Shown here one piece after another: positions 54,175-64,000 of a stretch of DNA of 64,000 bases (position 1 is the first letter of the stretch; every line of letters starts with the position of its first letter). The stretch is from Nematopogon swammerdamellus. Taxonomy: Eukaryota; Arthropoda; Insecta; Lepidoptera; Adelidae. A program made the position numbers and the translations under genes. The notes under the pieces are model-generated. The model was given only the letters and a program-made list of their open reading frames with translations. It made no database searches and was not told the DNA's origin. Where the stretch lies: positions 16,947,791 through 17,011,790 of the forward strand of contig OX336344.1 of the NCBI GenBank assembly GCA_946902875.1. Reading direction: 5' to 3'.

Positions 54175-54600
54175 GTGTTAATTAAGCCCTTTCATTTGAT
54201 CACCAACACGGCATCATTAAAAAAAAATTTTTTAGGTCATGACTTTATGTCCTTTAGAGGGCGCCATATACAATTTTATGGGACGTCACATAGCCTCTAT
54301 CCAGCTGCAAGACGCATCCAACGATACCTCATTTGTCAAATTATGATAAGTAATTTCGAAGTTATGAGGGAACAGATGAATATACATACATACATAGATA
54401 CATACATACATATATACATACATACATGCATATATACATACATACATACATACATACATACATACATACATACATACATACATACATACATACATACATA
54501 CATACATACATACATACATACACACATACATACATACATACATGCATACATACATACATACATACATACCGGTCAAACACATAACTCTCCTTTTCGCTTC
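54175..54600 (+). mobile_element. Dispersed repeat carrying an (ACAT)n array
   Basis: CACCAACACGGCATCATTAA, GGTCATGACTTTATGTCCTT, ATTTTATGGGACGTCACATA and GTTATGAGGGAACAGATGAA lead into about 45 tetranucleotides (54380-54570) and a GTCGGGTA end. The threonine/histidine and cysteine/methionine-rich frames are artefacts. Confidence 0.8.
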
Positions 54601-54829
54601 GCCGTAGTCGGGTAAAAATAAGAATCTTTTCGCTAATACTACACTACGTACAATATAATAAACATACGATCAAATAACTTAAATCAAATAGGAACTCCAG
54701 TTAAGTAAATATCCGCTAACATCGACTTGAAACAACACTTTTACATAGGTTTGCACCTAAAATTAATCAAATAGATACCTAACGAAGTAAACCTACATAA
54801 TATTATGAATCGAATTAAATAAGATACTC

Positions 54830-55140
54830 TGGCTCGAGACAATGCATACACCACGTGGCATACACACACCGCGCTCCGCCAGACCGCACCCCGCGCTGCG
54901 CCCTGCGCCTACGCCGCCGCCGCCAGCTCCCCCAGCTAGCCCCCACAAACCGCCTCCGCCGCGCCGCGCCGCTTTTATTTCGATTCGATTTGTATGGGAG
55001 CCACATCTTAGCGTAGCCGGAAGTGAATTTTAGTTAGCCTATCCTATGTCCCGTATAGTAAAATGGGCTTGTACTAAGTTTCATCAAATTCGGATGATGG
55101 CTTTAAGAGTTATGGAGGAACATACATACATACATACATA
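54830..55140. repeat. GC-rich tract followed by a repeat ending in (ACAT)n
   Basis: 54840-54980 is C- and G-rich. 55030-55140 reads TATGTCCCGTATAGTAAAAT, AAGTTTCATCAAATTCGGAT, GTTATGGAGGAACATACATA, a dispersed-repeat 3' end. Confidence 0.55.
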
Positions 55141-55589
55141 CAGAAAAGATTTCTAAAAATGTCAATTTAGCTTTAGTATCATATATAGAGGCTACAAACT
55201 CAATATTTCCTAAAACAAAGTAACTTACTCCATGACCATCCCTTACAGATTTATTATTAGTATTGATTGATTGATTGATATTGATGATAACAAATTCTGC
55301 GTAGAATTCGCACAATTGTACAATCGCACAATGTACTTAAAATAGGGCATGAACTGATAAGCTTAAGTTTTAATATCTAATTTAAGCGAAACTGTTATAA
55401 CTATCTACGTGAATAGAAAACAAAATTTGGTTGGGAATACTCAAATTAATACAACTTAGGAGGGTAGGTTAATATTTTTTCAAATGATTGCTTACATGTC
55501 GTTTATCTCAAGAACCAGAGTCAACCCAAACAAAGTAAATGCATTTTGTGTATGCCTAATATAAGTGTTTATTAAAACCAATAACAAAA
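55141..55589. other. Large-intron sequence, unassigned
   Basis: AT-rich; nothing recognised. Confidence 0.45.
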
Positions 55590-55825
55590 TTAATGCCGCG
55601 GAAAGTAATTTTTTTTAGTTTTTCAGTGAATTACCCAATAAAAAATTATGGCAATTCGATTTCTAATTTCCGAGAAATTCGTGAACAAACATACATACAT
55701 ACATACACTTATGAAATTTGGCACACCTGTTTAGGAGCCCACATAGACTACGAATATTGTGCAATTCCAACGATATTACATACACACGGGGGTCGAATTG
55801 ATAACCCCCTTTTTTGAAGAAGTCG
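55590..55825 (+). repeat. Dispersed repeat with (ACAT)n and GAAGTCGGTTAATAAT end
   Basis: AATTTCCGAGAAATTCGTGA, four ACAT units, then GGGGGTCGAATTGATAACCC and GAAGAAGTCGGTTAATAAT. It ends about 25 bp before the Ig1 exon donor. Confidence 0.6.
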
Positions 55826-55850
55826 GTTAATAATAAAAATGTACACTCAC

Positions 55851-55948
55851 CCTGTAAGAACCTAGATCGTCGACCACACAAGTGAAGGTCGCCTCTCGCC
55901 CCAGTGACACGGTCAGGTTGTTTATCGTGTCACCGAACCGAGGTATGT
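55851..55948 (-). CDS. DIP-like gene, exon encoding N-terminal half of Ig1
   Basis: The exon encodes residues 1-33 of the visible protein. It reads from an IPRFGD start, through the Ig1 first-strand segment NNLTVSLGREATFTC (first Ig1 cysteine, C24), to LGSYR. The acceptor is a T-rich tract ending in CAG and the donor is GTGAGT after AGG, so the exon enters in phase 1 and leaves in phase 0. It joins exactly to VAWLRVDTQT in the next exon 16.5 kb away, which restores a canonical Ig1 with W36 twelve residues after C24. N11-L-T is a glycosylation sequon. The upstream phase-1 junction requires at least one more 5' exon (signal peptide). No convincing candidate was seen between 55949 and 64000. Confidence 0.92.
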
Positions 55949-56049
55949 CTGAAACAAACAAAATAATATTGGCTTAAATATTTTTCAACTAGAATTTTGA
56001 TGCGAATGCGAGGCTGCATATTATGTATGACGCTAGAAGCAGAGAAAAA

Positions 56050-56170
56050 GAAAATAATTAAAAAATAAACTTTATTGTGAAAAAAGAACCGGCCAAGTGC
56101 TAGTCGGACTCGCGACCCTAGAGTTCCGTAGCACCGCGTATTTGGCTGGATTTTATTATTTGTTGTTTTC
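56050..56170 (-). repeat. Dispersed repeat fragment with GCCAAGTGCTAGTCGGACTC
   Basis: GGCCAAGTGCTAGTCGGACT, CCTAGAGTTCCGTAGC and ATTTGTTGTTTTCTTGAG resemble the 36475/42003 repeats. Confidence 0.55.
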
Positions 56171-57144
56171 TTGAGAGTTTTCACTATTATAAAATTATAA
56201 TCTATAATCTATCATATAAATTGCACAAAACAAAACAAAAAAAACTTTGTGAAAAAACACGTTTCTTGTATTAATTTTAACCAAATTCATTTTTCACTTT
56301 TTGTTTTTTGTTTATTATTAAGATAGGATATGTGGCTAGTCACAAAAGTACAGACGACAGCATTTATTCCTCACACATTATTTCCCGCCAATTTGAATGT
56401 TTTTTTGTAAGACCGAGAGTTACCTGGCGTCGCCGCCGCTCGGCCACTTATGCGTCTTGTCATTAATAATATATAATATTCATCTCTTTCCTTCCGGTTT
56501 CTTAGGTCACGTGGTACAGGGTCAAAGTCCACAATAGTGAGAAATTAGTGCTGCCGTCTGTACTTGTAAAAATACGTGTAAAAAAACCTGCGAAGTTTCT
56601 TGTCGGTTCTTCTTAGTGGGTGTAATCGAACCGGATAGAAAAAATTGTGACAAGTTCGAGTGCAGTCTAACTGCCATATGAATGATCAATAAACAATACC
56701 TACAATACAATACAATATCCGCCATATTAATATAGTATGTACCGGCCCCACACCAAATACATGTTTTAATGTACTATGCGTATCTACTCTACCATCTTTG
56801 CGCGAAAGTGGTCTCGGAGCATTTTCATACGTTAATCAAGTGTATTTAGCAAACGTCACTTCACTTCGCCTCTAGAGGCGCTAGTCCAATAAATAATGCA
56901 GCCCTTCAATGCTGCGGTAGAACAGACAGGTTTCACGCTCGAGCACCTTGCAAGAGTTTCCGCTTCTAGACGTCAGGTGGCGCTGTGTTGGGAGCAGCGT
57001 GGTGACGTTAATCCAATTCTCTGCCATCGAGTCGCGTGGGCGCAACGCCGCGCCATTTTCCCTGACAATTTAGCAGTGTTTTTCCAGGTGCTACGAGATC
57101 GTGGTGAGTTTGGGAAGGAATCAATGAAGCTAGGAAGCTCTAAT
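56171..57144. other. No gene recognised
   Basis: Upstream of the Ig1 exon. A 107-codon plus frame from 56896 has no recognised similarity. No signal-peptide exon was found on the minus strand. Confidence 0.4.
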
Positions 57145-57540
57145 GGCTCCTCTACACGCTGGCTGCGAAGACTACAACATTGGCCAATGTGTAGACGGAG
57201 TAATTTGTCAATTTGGTAAATATTTGAGCGTTGGCCAACGTATTCGCTTATGTGTAGAGAGCGTTTCAACTAAAAGTTCCCTTCGCCGTTACTTACCGTA
57301 TTTATTATACGGTAAATACCGATTACATTATTAGGTACCTAATGTAATCTTCACAATCTGGCAACACGAACTTAAGCACTGACAGTGGAGCCAACATAAC
57401 GGAGAAGGGAACAGTCTATTCGTAGGTATGCCTGCATGCAGGTATACCTACGAATAGACACTTCCCTCTAGTGGGGCCTGTCAGAGCAATTGGCAAGCGC
57501 ATTGGCGAAAGCCATGACCAACGTGTAGAAGCCGCTTAAG
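57145..57540. mobile_element. Possible MITE with GGCTCCTCTACAC-like end, containing palindromes
   Basis: GGCTCCTCTACACGCTGGCT and CATTGGCCAATGTGTAGACG on the left, and GGCGAAAGCCATGACCAACG and GTGTAGAAGCCGC on the right, look like imperfect inverted termini. It contains the palindrome TCTATTCGTAGGTATGCCTG / CAGGTATACCTACGAATAGA (57415-57458). Confidence 0.45.
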
Positions 57541-57667
57541 GTTGCGTGCAGGCAACTAAAGGTATCCTTAAAGGAAACGTGTTTCATATAATTGCATTGT
57601 AAATCAACAAACTATATAAAATGGGATCCGTCTAATTTAAATCTGTAGGTAGTTTCAACTAATTATT

Positions 57668-57850
57668 CTATAGATAGATAGATAGAAATACTTTATTGCT
57701 CCAAAACATTTTACAGTAACAAACGATAAGTAATTTACATGAGGGGCAAAGGCAGACTTATCCCTTACAGGGATTTCTCCCAGTCAACCTTTGGATGCTT
57801 GAGAGTCGTATGTTGTGAGATATAAGTAGGTAGAAGCAAAAGACTTGAAT
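57668..57850 (-). repeat. LINE 3'-end repeat, longest copy
   Basis: (GATA)n, GAAATACTTTATTGCTCCAA, GAGGGGCAAAGGCAGACTTA, TTTCTCCCAGTCAACCTTTG and ATAAGTAGGTAGAAGCAAAA. In reverse this is a 3' UTR ending in GGAGCAATAAAGTATTTC plus (TATC)n. Confidence 0.75.
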
Positions 57851-58862
57851 GTGGAAATGTTAAATATAATAAGAAAATAACTTTGATTAACTATAATATA
57901 CTACATGTAAGTACGTACTAGTTAATTAAAAGTATAAATTACAAATAATAAATTAAATAAAACACATATGAAATTACAGTTTATATAATATATAATACCT
58001 AATATATACATACATACTTGTTTTATAGTATCTTCTGAAACATACGCTACGTAAGAGTATTAATTTTTATTTGAATGAGCATAAGGACGACCTTACTGAA
58101 ATGTGCGAAATGTATAACTGAACATCTGCTTAAATAGTTACATATAATATAAGTGACAACCTATGGAGCCTTAACTTAATAAATCTGTAACGTAACGACC
58201 GACGCGCCATCATCTATTCTATGTTCGCATAAAAGTCTTGAAATACTCAATCAATTTGACCATTGAATTTTCGGTGACGTTACTGGCACATCTAAGAATA
58301 GTTATTGATACTTGCCACGGCGAAACAAAGCCTCGGCAAAAGCTAGCATAGGATAGGGAAATGTCAGTATAACAAAGTTTATGACATGAAACAAGTTAAA
58401 GTTCATTCTGAAACGTACAATTTACTCACTCACATTCACTTAATCATTTTCCTTTCTCCACAATTTGAGCTAGTTACGCGCTTGTTTCATTATTCATGCT
58501 CTATATCCAAATGTTGACTGAAATAAGTCATCTTTACATTCTAGGCTTTGCACAGAAGTAACCTTAAAACTGGCAGGTCAATAAATATATATTTTATCAA
58601 TATTTATGCTGAAGCAGTACACAATACATTGTAAAGAACAGATTTTAAGCTTGAAATAGTTACTCATTATAATTTTTTATGGATTAACAAAAAATTATAT
58701 AGGAAATATATAGAAATGGATAATTTAATTTAAAATAATTTACGAGTATTTCAGCATTTCTCTCTGTGCTATCTAATTACTCGTATTCACATAAATAATT
58801 CGTAATTAGCATAAATTAATACACTTTTAAAAAATGTTCGTTGATCAAATTATTAATATTCC
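57851..58862. other. No gene recognised
   Basis: About 1 kb of strongly AT-rich unassigned sequence. Confidence 0.5.
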
Positions 58863-59098
58863 TATGCCCCTTATTAGATGGTAGGCTCAAATTGTAGCCG
58901 ACTGGGTTGTTACCACCGTACTGGATGTAAGATAGCCGCATAGCAGCCTCGATTGTGTTCTCCTCTAGTTCAGTATAGCCAGCAATTCAGCGAAGTCCCC
59001 GCTATGGCACCTTCCTTCTCGGTGGTGATATTGGCTGGTCGGAGCATGTGCTTTGGCCCCTCCGACTCAGCCACCCATACCGGATCACATAAAGGAAC
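58863..59098 (+). mobile_element. SINE-B copy, head-truncated
   Basis: It starts within the central domain (CCCCTTATTAGATGGTAGGC) and runs to CCACCCATACCGGATCACAT. Confidence 0.88.
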
Positions 59099-59639
59099 GA
59101 AATAATATGTATATACTCGTATATGTCGGCGTTTAAATTAGATTTTTACTGAAGGGTATTCTTAATTTAATGTGAAAAATAACACAACTTTTTAAATTCA
59201 ACCAGCCCCGTTGGCCACTTGCCAGGGGAACAACGCGAAGCGTCGACTTATATTTCTCGAAAAAACTAAATTCAAGTTGTATGAACATTTGAAAAATAAC
59301 CGTCGACCATGCCGGTGTCGATCTTGACTAGAATACCTTCTGCTAGAAGCTAATAACTGTAAGTAGAAATGCAGCAATGGAGTAGTGTCGGTCCGTTGCA
59401 GGTGTTCGCTGTTGCCTATTTAGCTAATGGAAATGCTTTTTAAAATACACTGCGATATTTCGATGCCGCCCCGCCTCAAATACGTTCTAGCTATAGAGCC
59501 TCTTTGAACTTCTGATGCTAGTCGGTTTTATAATGCGCCGCCGGATATCTGGCGACTTTATTTCTTTTTTACGGTGACTTTTTTTTATCGACTGCCTGAT
59601 CAATGTGGTAATTAGATGCAGTAAAATTGCAGATATCAA
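59099..59639. other. No gene recognised
   Basis: Unassigned; no homologous frame. Confidence 0.4.
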
Positions 59640-60560
59640 GAAGAGCATTTGGATCGAGCATCAAGGGGAGGGCCAAGCTGGCTTCTAAAAAGCTGGGCGT
59701 ACTCAATAATTTATGTCAGCCTCGGTAGCAACGCTGAGCGCGGTCAGTACTTGGATGGGTGACCGCTCGACCGTTGGAGGCAGACCGTGGTTCGGATTCC
59801 ACGTTAAACTGTAGGTTCCTTCCCTTCTTACCTTACTAGGTGGTAGGGTTTATCCCGGCCGGGTTGCTACCACCGCACTGAGCGAAATGTCGGTCGAAAC
59901 GGGTATGTAAATAATTTGTGTTTTCCGTCCAGTTCAGTGTAGCCGACATTAAATCAAGGGAAGCCTGACATGGCACCCAGTTCACCCGGTGTTATGGGCT
60001 GACATCTCGGATGTTTTAGGTGATGTAGCCAAATGTGCCAGTTTCCTTAAAAAAACATGTGGGATGGCTCTGCCAAATACCAGCTTGCGCCTCTGGACTC
60101 GATCCAGCGTCGAGCCGTGCGACTAGTGGGTGACCCCGAAGTGTCCCGTGATGTAGAACCACTGCAACTCCGTAGGGATGTAGGCTCCCTAAGTGTCTTC
60201 TATCGCTTATTCCATGGGGAGTACTCGGAGGCGATCCTGCCGTCCCTTTTCCACCTCCACACCACGCGCACTGGGCAGGGATTGCATCCATACACGCTGG
60301 ACTTACCGCGGATGCGTACCAATCGATTCTGCAGATCTTTTCTCTACAGAACCGGTAAACTCTGGAAGGAGAGCGTTCCACATATTTCCCCCCAAGTACA
60401 GTCTCGGGTCTTTCAAGAGGGGCGCGAATGTGCACCTGTAAGGCATGAGCATGGCATTCGCAACCCCCGCATATGACCGAATGTCCATGGACGTCCTTAG
60501 ACACCTTATGGTTGGGTCGGCGCCATATTTCGCGCTTTCAATAAAAAAAATAAAAAAAAT
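59640..60560 (+). mobile_element. LINE-1 family copy interrupted by SINE-A
   Basis: 59643-59713 encodes the RRHIEGKAKLASKKLGVLN segment. The frame resumes at 60058 with WDGSAKYQLAPLDSIQRRAV and continues to RNPRI (60476), a UTR and an A-rich tail (60541-60560). About 90 bp of the protein between the two parts is missing and SINE-A copy 14 sits there. Another frameshift occurs at GKLWKES. Confidence 0.9.
59716..60057 (+). mobile_element. SINE-A copy 14 (subfamily 2) inside a LINE
   Basis: GTCAGCCTCGGTAG joins directly to CAACGCTGAGCGCGGTCAGT (box A side deleted), then T-arm, central domain, tail and a short A run. Confidence 0.9.
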
Positions 60561-60627
60561 TGCAAAGAAATATGTTATGGCTGCTGCATCTCATGAAGGC
60601 ATATTATTAAAAAAATACATATCACAA

Positions 60628-60998
60628 GCTATATCCCGACAATCGGAGTAAGCAGAGTAGTCGGTGTTGTGCTGCAAGTACTCTTGTAAATTACAGCACA
60701 ACACCGACCACCACATATTTTATCAAAGTATTAGGACAAGATACCATCAAGCATTAAGTAGGGCACGAAGACCCACCTGCTACATGATTCGGTGGAAGGA
60801 CCATGCCAAGGTGATAGGTGGCTAGCCTGTCGACCTTATGCACGGCCTATGGGGTCTTCGTGCCTTACTTGCTGCTTGAGAATTATCTTGTCCTAATACA
60901 TTGCTAAACGTGGTGGTCTGTGTTGTGTTGTAATTTACAAGAGTTCTTGCAGCACAACACCGATGACTCTGCTTACCCCCATTGTCGGGATACAGCCT
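60628..60998. mobile_element. Foldback (inverted-repeat) element, best copy
   Basis: The left arm, CTATATCCCGACAATCGGAG.. to TATTAGGACAAGATA (60630-60755), is the inverse of the right arm, TATCTTGTCCTAATAC.. to TGTCGGGATACAGC (60884-60996). An internal hairpin CACGAAGACCC / GGGTCTTCGTGCC-like lies between. (GTAT)n follows at 61000-61028. Partial copies are at 3926, 6338, 11048, 20755 and 47153. No transposase. Confidence 0.85.
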
Positions 60999-61001
60999 CT
61001 G

Positions 61002-61028
<27 letters not shown>

Positions 61029-61032
<4 letters not shown>

Positions 61033-61397
61033 AACTTGAGATGGCGTAGTACAAAATATTATGACTAAGATCTAGAAAAAATGGCAAAGAAAAACATCAT
61101 TATTTGCATTATTATTTGCTTGCTTCTTCAATTATTCTGAGTAATAAATAACTAGAATTTTCTACTTTTACTTCACACGATTTCTAGAGAAAATACTGAG
61201 ATATAAATGGCCATTTTTTCACACTTCTTGGAACTTGCAACCGCAAGCTATGAGTGAACAGAGAACAGTGGAATAAAGAAATATTGAGAACAAATTGCAT
61301 CATAGCTAAGAAATACGAGTATATCTGTAATTTTACACAAAAACGGTTTTTATATGAAGAATATCTATGTTTTATTTATTTATTTATAATCAGGCTT
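61029..61397. other. No gene recognised
   Basis: AT-rich unassigned sequence. Confidence 0.45.
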
Positions 61398-61655
61398 CTA
61401 AATTCCCTTGCCCCTTACTAGGTGGTAGGCTCAAATTGTAGCCGACTGGGTTGGTACCACCGTACTGGATGTAAGATGGCCGCAAGCAAACTCGGTTGTG
61501 TTCTCCTCTAGTCCAGTATAGCCAGCAATCCAGGAAAGTCTCCGGTATGGCACCTACCTTCTCCTCGGAGGTGATATTGGCTGGTTAGAGCATGTGCTTT
61601 GGCCCCTCCGACTCAGCCACCCATACCGGATTACATAAAAAAAAAAAAAAAAAAA
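61398..61655 (+). mobile_element. SINE-B copy, head-truncated, with long A-tail
   Basis: CCCTTGCCCCTTACTAGGTG through CTCCTCGGAGGTGATATTGG to GGATTACAT and about 20 A. Confidence 0.9.
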
Positions 61656-63640
61656 TATGCTTAGCAACATGTTGCCCCAAAACGTTATTAAATAGGTATA
61701 TTACATATAAATATAACTTTTTTTTTTATAGAATATGTATTTTTCACTTTGTACATGTAAAATAGGTACACTTAATTGTTTATTTTAATACTAGATGGTT
61801 GGGTAAATTTGTCTTTGTTGGTGAATAATATTTTTAAATTATTATAATAAATTGAATGTATAAATGAGTTAAACCTAATAATGTATTTGCCAGTACCATA
61901 TAATTTCCTAAAAACCTAGTTAATTATTCACGAGTGAGCGACAACGAATCACCTGTTCCGAAATAATCCTTAAGCGGAAGTGCCCTACATCCTCCCGCCC
62001 GACTCATGGAATTTTAACCGCGCCCATATCAATAAAGATGGCGCCACGTACACGGCTAATGTGCCACATTTTAGTCTCCTACTTATCTAATTGCCTAGAA
62101 GGGTTCAACAAGGGCGCCAATGCTCCGACATTTCGGGCCCTGTAGCAACACGCGTTTACGCGTTTTACGGGCGGAGACAAAATTCGCTCTTTTCATTGTA
62201 TTATGAACTTAGATAACTCGCACTTTCCACTGTATTCTGGACGTAGATAACTGAATTGAAAAAGATTACTCTATTGCACAAAAGAAGTGACAAAAGTCGG
62301 ACTTAAAGCCTAAAGGCATTCTCTACCAGTTATGCTTGAGATTGTGGGCTAGGTAGGCGGATAGTGCGAATTAAACGAAAAAGAGTAAAAAAAAATTTAT
62401 AATAATATACTTACACATTTACCATACAATTAAATACATTCGCATACTTGTACTATACATATAAACAAATATATGCATACATACATCATGCAGTTTCTAT
62501 ACGCACCTTAACACACATGGAGACATTACGAGTTTGAAAACATAGGTTCATTCAAACGGAATTTCTTAAAACACGCAAATTTTCACAGCATTCCAGCTGT
62601 AGAAAATTCACACATTCAATCTTTCCGGACGTAAAAATTCATCCGATTGTCAAACACGCAAAGTTTGAAAATGTTTCAAACTTTGCGAGACTTTGTGTTT
62701 CAGACTTTGTTTGTTAAAAAGAAATTTAACCCTCCCCACTAAATCTCACACTAACTCTGACCCTCACATAACTTCACACACACACATTATATTTTTGACA
62801 TAACACTTAACCGACGTTTTATTCAGCAATTACCATTACAGAATATATTTACCTACCTCAGAAGCTGCGCTTCAGCGACTGAAGCCTACGGAATACGCTA
62901 AGAGTGGATGTTGCCGGGTATTGTTTTTATAACGGCTCACTGCACGCGTACTTCCGAATGTTAAAGGACATTTTCTTGCCGGAAATTTGACTTCGTTCGC
63001 AGTAATAGCGTGCACCGATCCAGGGATGGGAAAACAAAATGAACGGACAAATCATTTCTCATAGGTAGATACATCTAGACCGATAGCGCTGGGCTATTTT
63101 GAGGACATAAGTTAAAAAAATTCTAAACTTGCTTATTTCTTGCCTGTGGATACAGTCGTACATAAGAAGCATAATATTGCGTTTTGTGTCACATCTGTCA
63201 CTTGCATTTTCAGCAATTCGAAGATTTGTGGTTGTTTTTTTTAATTCCATTCAAAACTGGCAAAATTAATCTAAACTTTAAAATAATTATGGTATCATAT
63301 CTAGGATAGCCTGCGGAGTGTGCAAACCCAGTTTGTGTCATCTTCGTCCAGTGCAAACTGACCTATGGTCAGTATGTAAAAACAGTGCTTATAACAAAAT
63401 TAGAATTGACAAAATTGTTATTTCCTATCTCAGATCATATGCCCATTAAATGAATTTGTGCCAAATTAGGGCACGCAATTTTAAGATTTTCAATTATGTT
63501 ATTTTTCCAAGCTACAAAAGCTTCAAAAAAATATTAGAATGATTAGAGTTTACATATTCAATTTCATAAATGCATCAAAAATGTACATTGTAAATTTGTG
63601 TCATTTTCATGCTCGAAATAAATGAATAAAACACAAAAAC
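61656..63640. other. No gene recognised
   Basis: Mostly AT-rich and non-repetitive by eye. 61920-62200 is less AT-rich and looks single copy. A hairpin CAAAGTTTGAAA / TTTCAAACTTTG lies at 62660-62686. Confidence 0.4.
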
Positions 63641-63850
63641 AGTTGTTGCGGTCAAAGCGGACGGACGCGGGCAGGTGGCGGCGGGCGGGGGGCATACGCA
63701 CGCACACACGTTCGTTCGGTACCTACGATTGCTTCTATGCGAAGCGGCGGCCGGTGGCTGGCTGGCGTGCCCCGCGTGCCTCCCTCGCTCGCCTCGCCCG
63801 CCGCGCCGCCCGCGCCCGCGCTCGCACTTCGTGCAAAGAAGTTTGGTATC
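63641..63850. other. GC-rich island
   Basis: About 200 bp rich in CGC/GCC and CACACA words. It could be a promoter or 5' untranslated exon (for example of the DIP-like gene, which is transcribed away from here towards lower coordinates). No start codon with a signal peptide was found, so this is speculative. Confidence 0.3.
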
Positions 63851-64000
63851 TCCTATAGAGATAATAAATAATGCAGTGCGAATTTTGTACAAAGCCCGCG
63901 TCTGCAATCTCAATACCTACGAATGTCAATGGTCAATGTGGTCAATATTATTTTAGATTGACGCTTCGATTCGCTTAAAATTTGCATAAGTTCAAACTGA

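Larger units (their letters stand above)
32384..55948 (-). other. DIP/lachesin-like Ig-superfamily gene, 3' seven exons (partial locus)
   Basis: Seven exons join in one reading frame to give 375 residues with three Ig domains. Cysteine pairs with core tryptophans are C24-W36-C85, C128-W140-C181 and C224-W236-C280, numbered from the first visible residue. Intron phases are 0,1,1,1,1,1 and every junction is GT-AG. The domain order, the segment VVPPDILDYPTSGD and the motif HMGAYLCI.TNGVPPSVSKR are hallmarks of insect DIP/lachesin proteins. Known family role: neuronal cell-surface recognition, with Ig1 binding Dpr partners during synapse and cell-type matching. Sequons occur at N11, N61, N123, N152 and N158. 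A short hydrophobic C-terminus suggests GPI anchoring. The signal-peptide exon is missing from the region read. Introns are 16551, 925, 1698, 377, 652 and 2235 bp. Which DIP paralogue this is cannot be decided by eye. Confidence 0.93.

Noticed and set aside
54286..54615. Thr/His- or Cys/Met-rich open frames
   Set aside because: Artefact of the (ACAT)n tetranucleotide array.
56896..57219. 107-codon plus-strand frame
   Set aside because: No recognised motif; the 3' part lies in a MITE-like repeat.
63059..63250. Minus-strand frame as the missing signal-peptide exon
   Set aside because: The N-terminus is charged, with no hydrophobic signal core, and it lacks a suitable phase-1 donor.

Overview
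This is a eukaryotic window, almost certainly from a moth or butterfly. The evidence is interrupted Ig-domain coding sequence with consensus GT-AG introns, several tRNA-related SINE families, many 5'-truncated Jockey-like and RTE-like non-LTR retrotransposons, small inverted-repeat DNA elements, and long microsatellites and minisatellites in an AT-rich background with short GC-rich islands. There are no prokaryotic features.

One host gene can be supported. Seven exons on the minus strand between 55948 and 32384 encode the last 375 residues of a three-Ig-domain cell-surface protein of the lachesin / DIP (Dpr-interacting protein) family. In transcript order the exons are 55948-55851, 39299-39092, 38166-38002, 36303-36175, 35797-35663, 35010-34858 and 32622-32384 (stop). 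Each Ig domain is split by an intron. The first intron shown (16.55 kb, phase 0) divides Ig1; the other five are phase 1. The reading ends in a hydrophobic tail typical of a GPI-anchor signal. The signal-peptide exon was not found and probably lies beyond 55948, possibly outside the window.

Everything else that could be identified is repetitive. SINE-A (14 copies or fragments) has a tRNA-like box A and T-arm flanking a segment nearly identical to the 5S rRNA core. SINE-B (8 loci plus one tail fragment) has a tRNA-Ser/Leu-like head. The two share a central domain of about 95 bp, and their tails share short motifs with the 3' end of a Jockey-like LINE (LINE-2). Two Jockey-like families (LINE-1, LINE-2), a third Jockey/CR1-like C-terminus (1613-2385) and RTE-like C-termini (20022, 25765, 12540) are present as dead 5'-truncated copies. 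Several are nested.

Layout: 1-4.3 kb palindromes, SINE-A and a LINE end; 6.6-8.9 kb a nested inverted-repeat element; 9-31 kb mixed SINEs, LINEs and foldback elements, a 62-bp tandem array (24.0 kb) and a 1.4-kb pentanucleotide array (28.15-29.54 kb); 32.4-39.3 kb six of the DIP exons with repeats in the introns; 39.3-55.85 kb the large intron, with a 68-bp minisatellite that reverses orientation (51.9-54.06 kb) and an (ACAT)n array; 55.85 kb the Ig1 5' exon; 56-64 kb further repeats and unassigned sequence with a GC-rich island at 63.65-63.84 kb.
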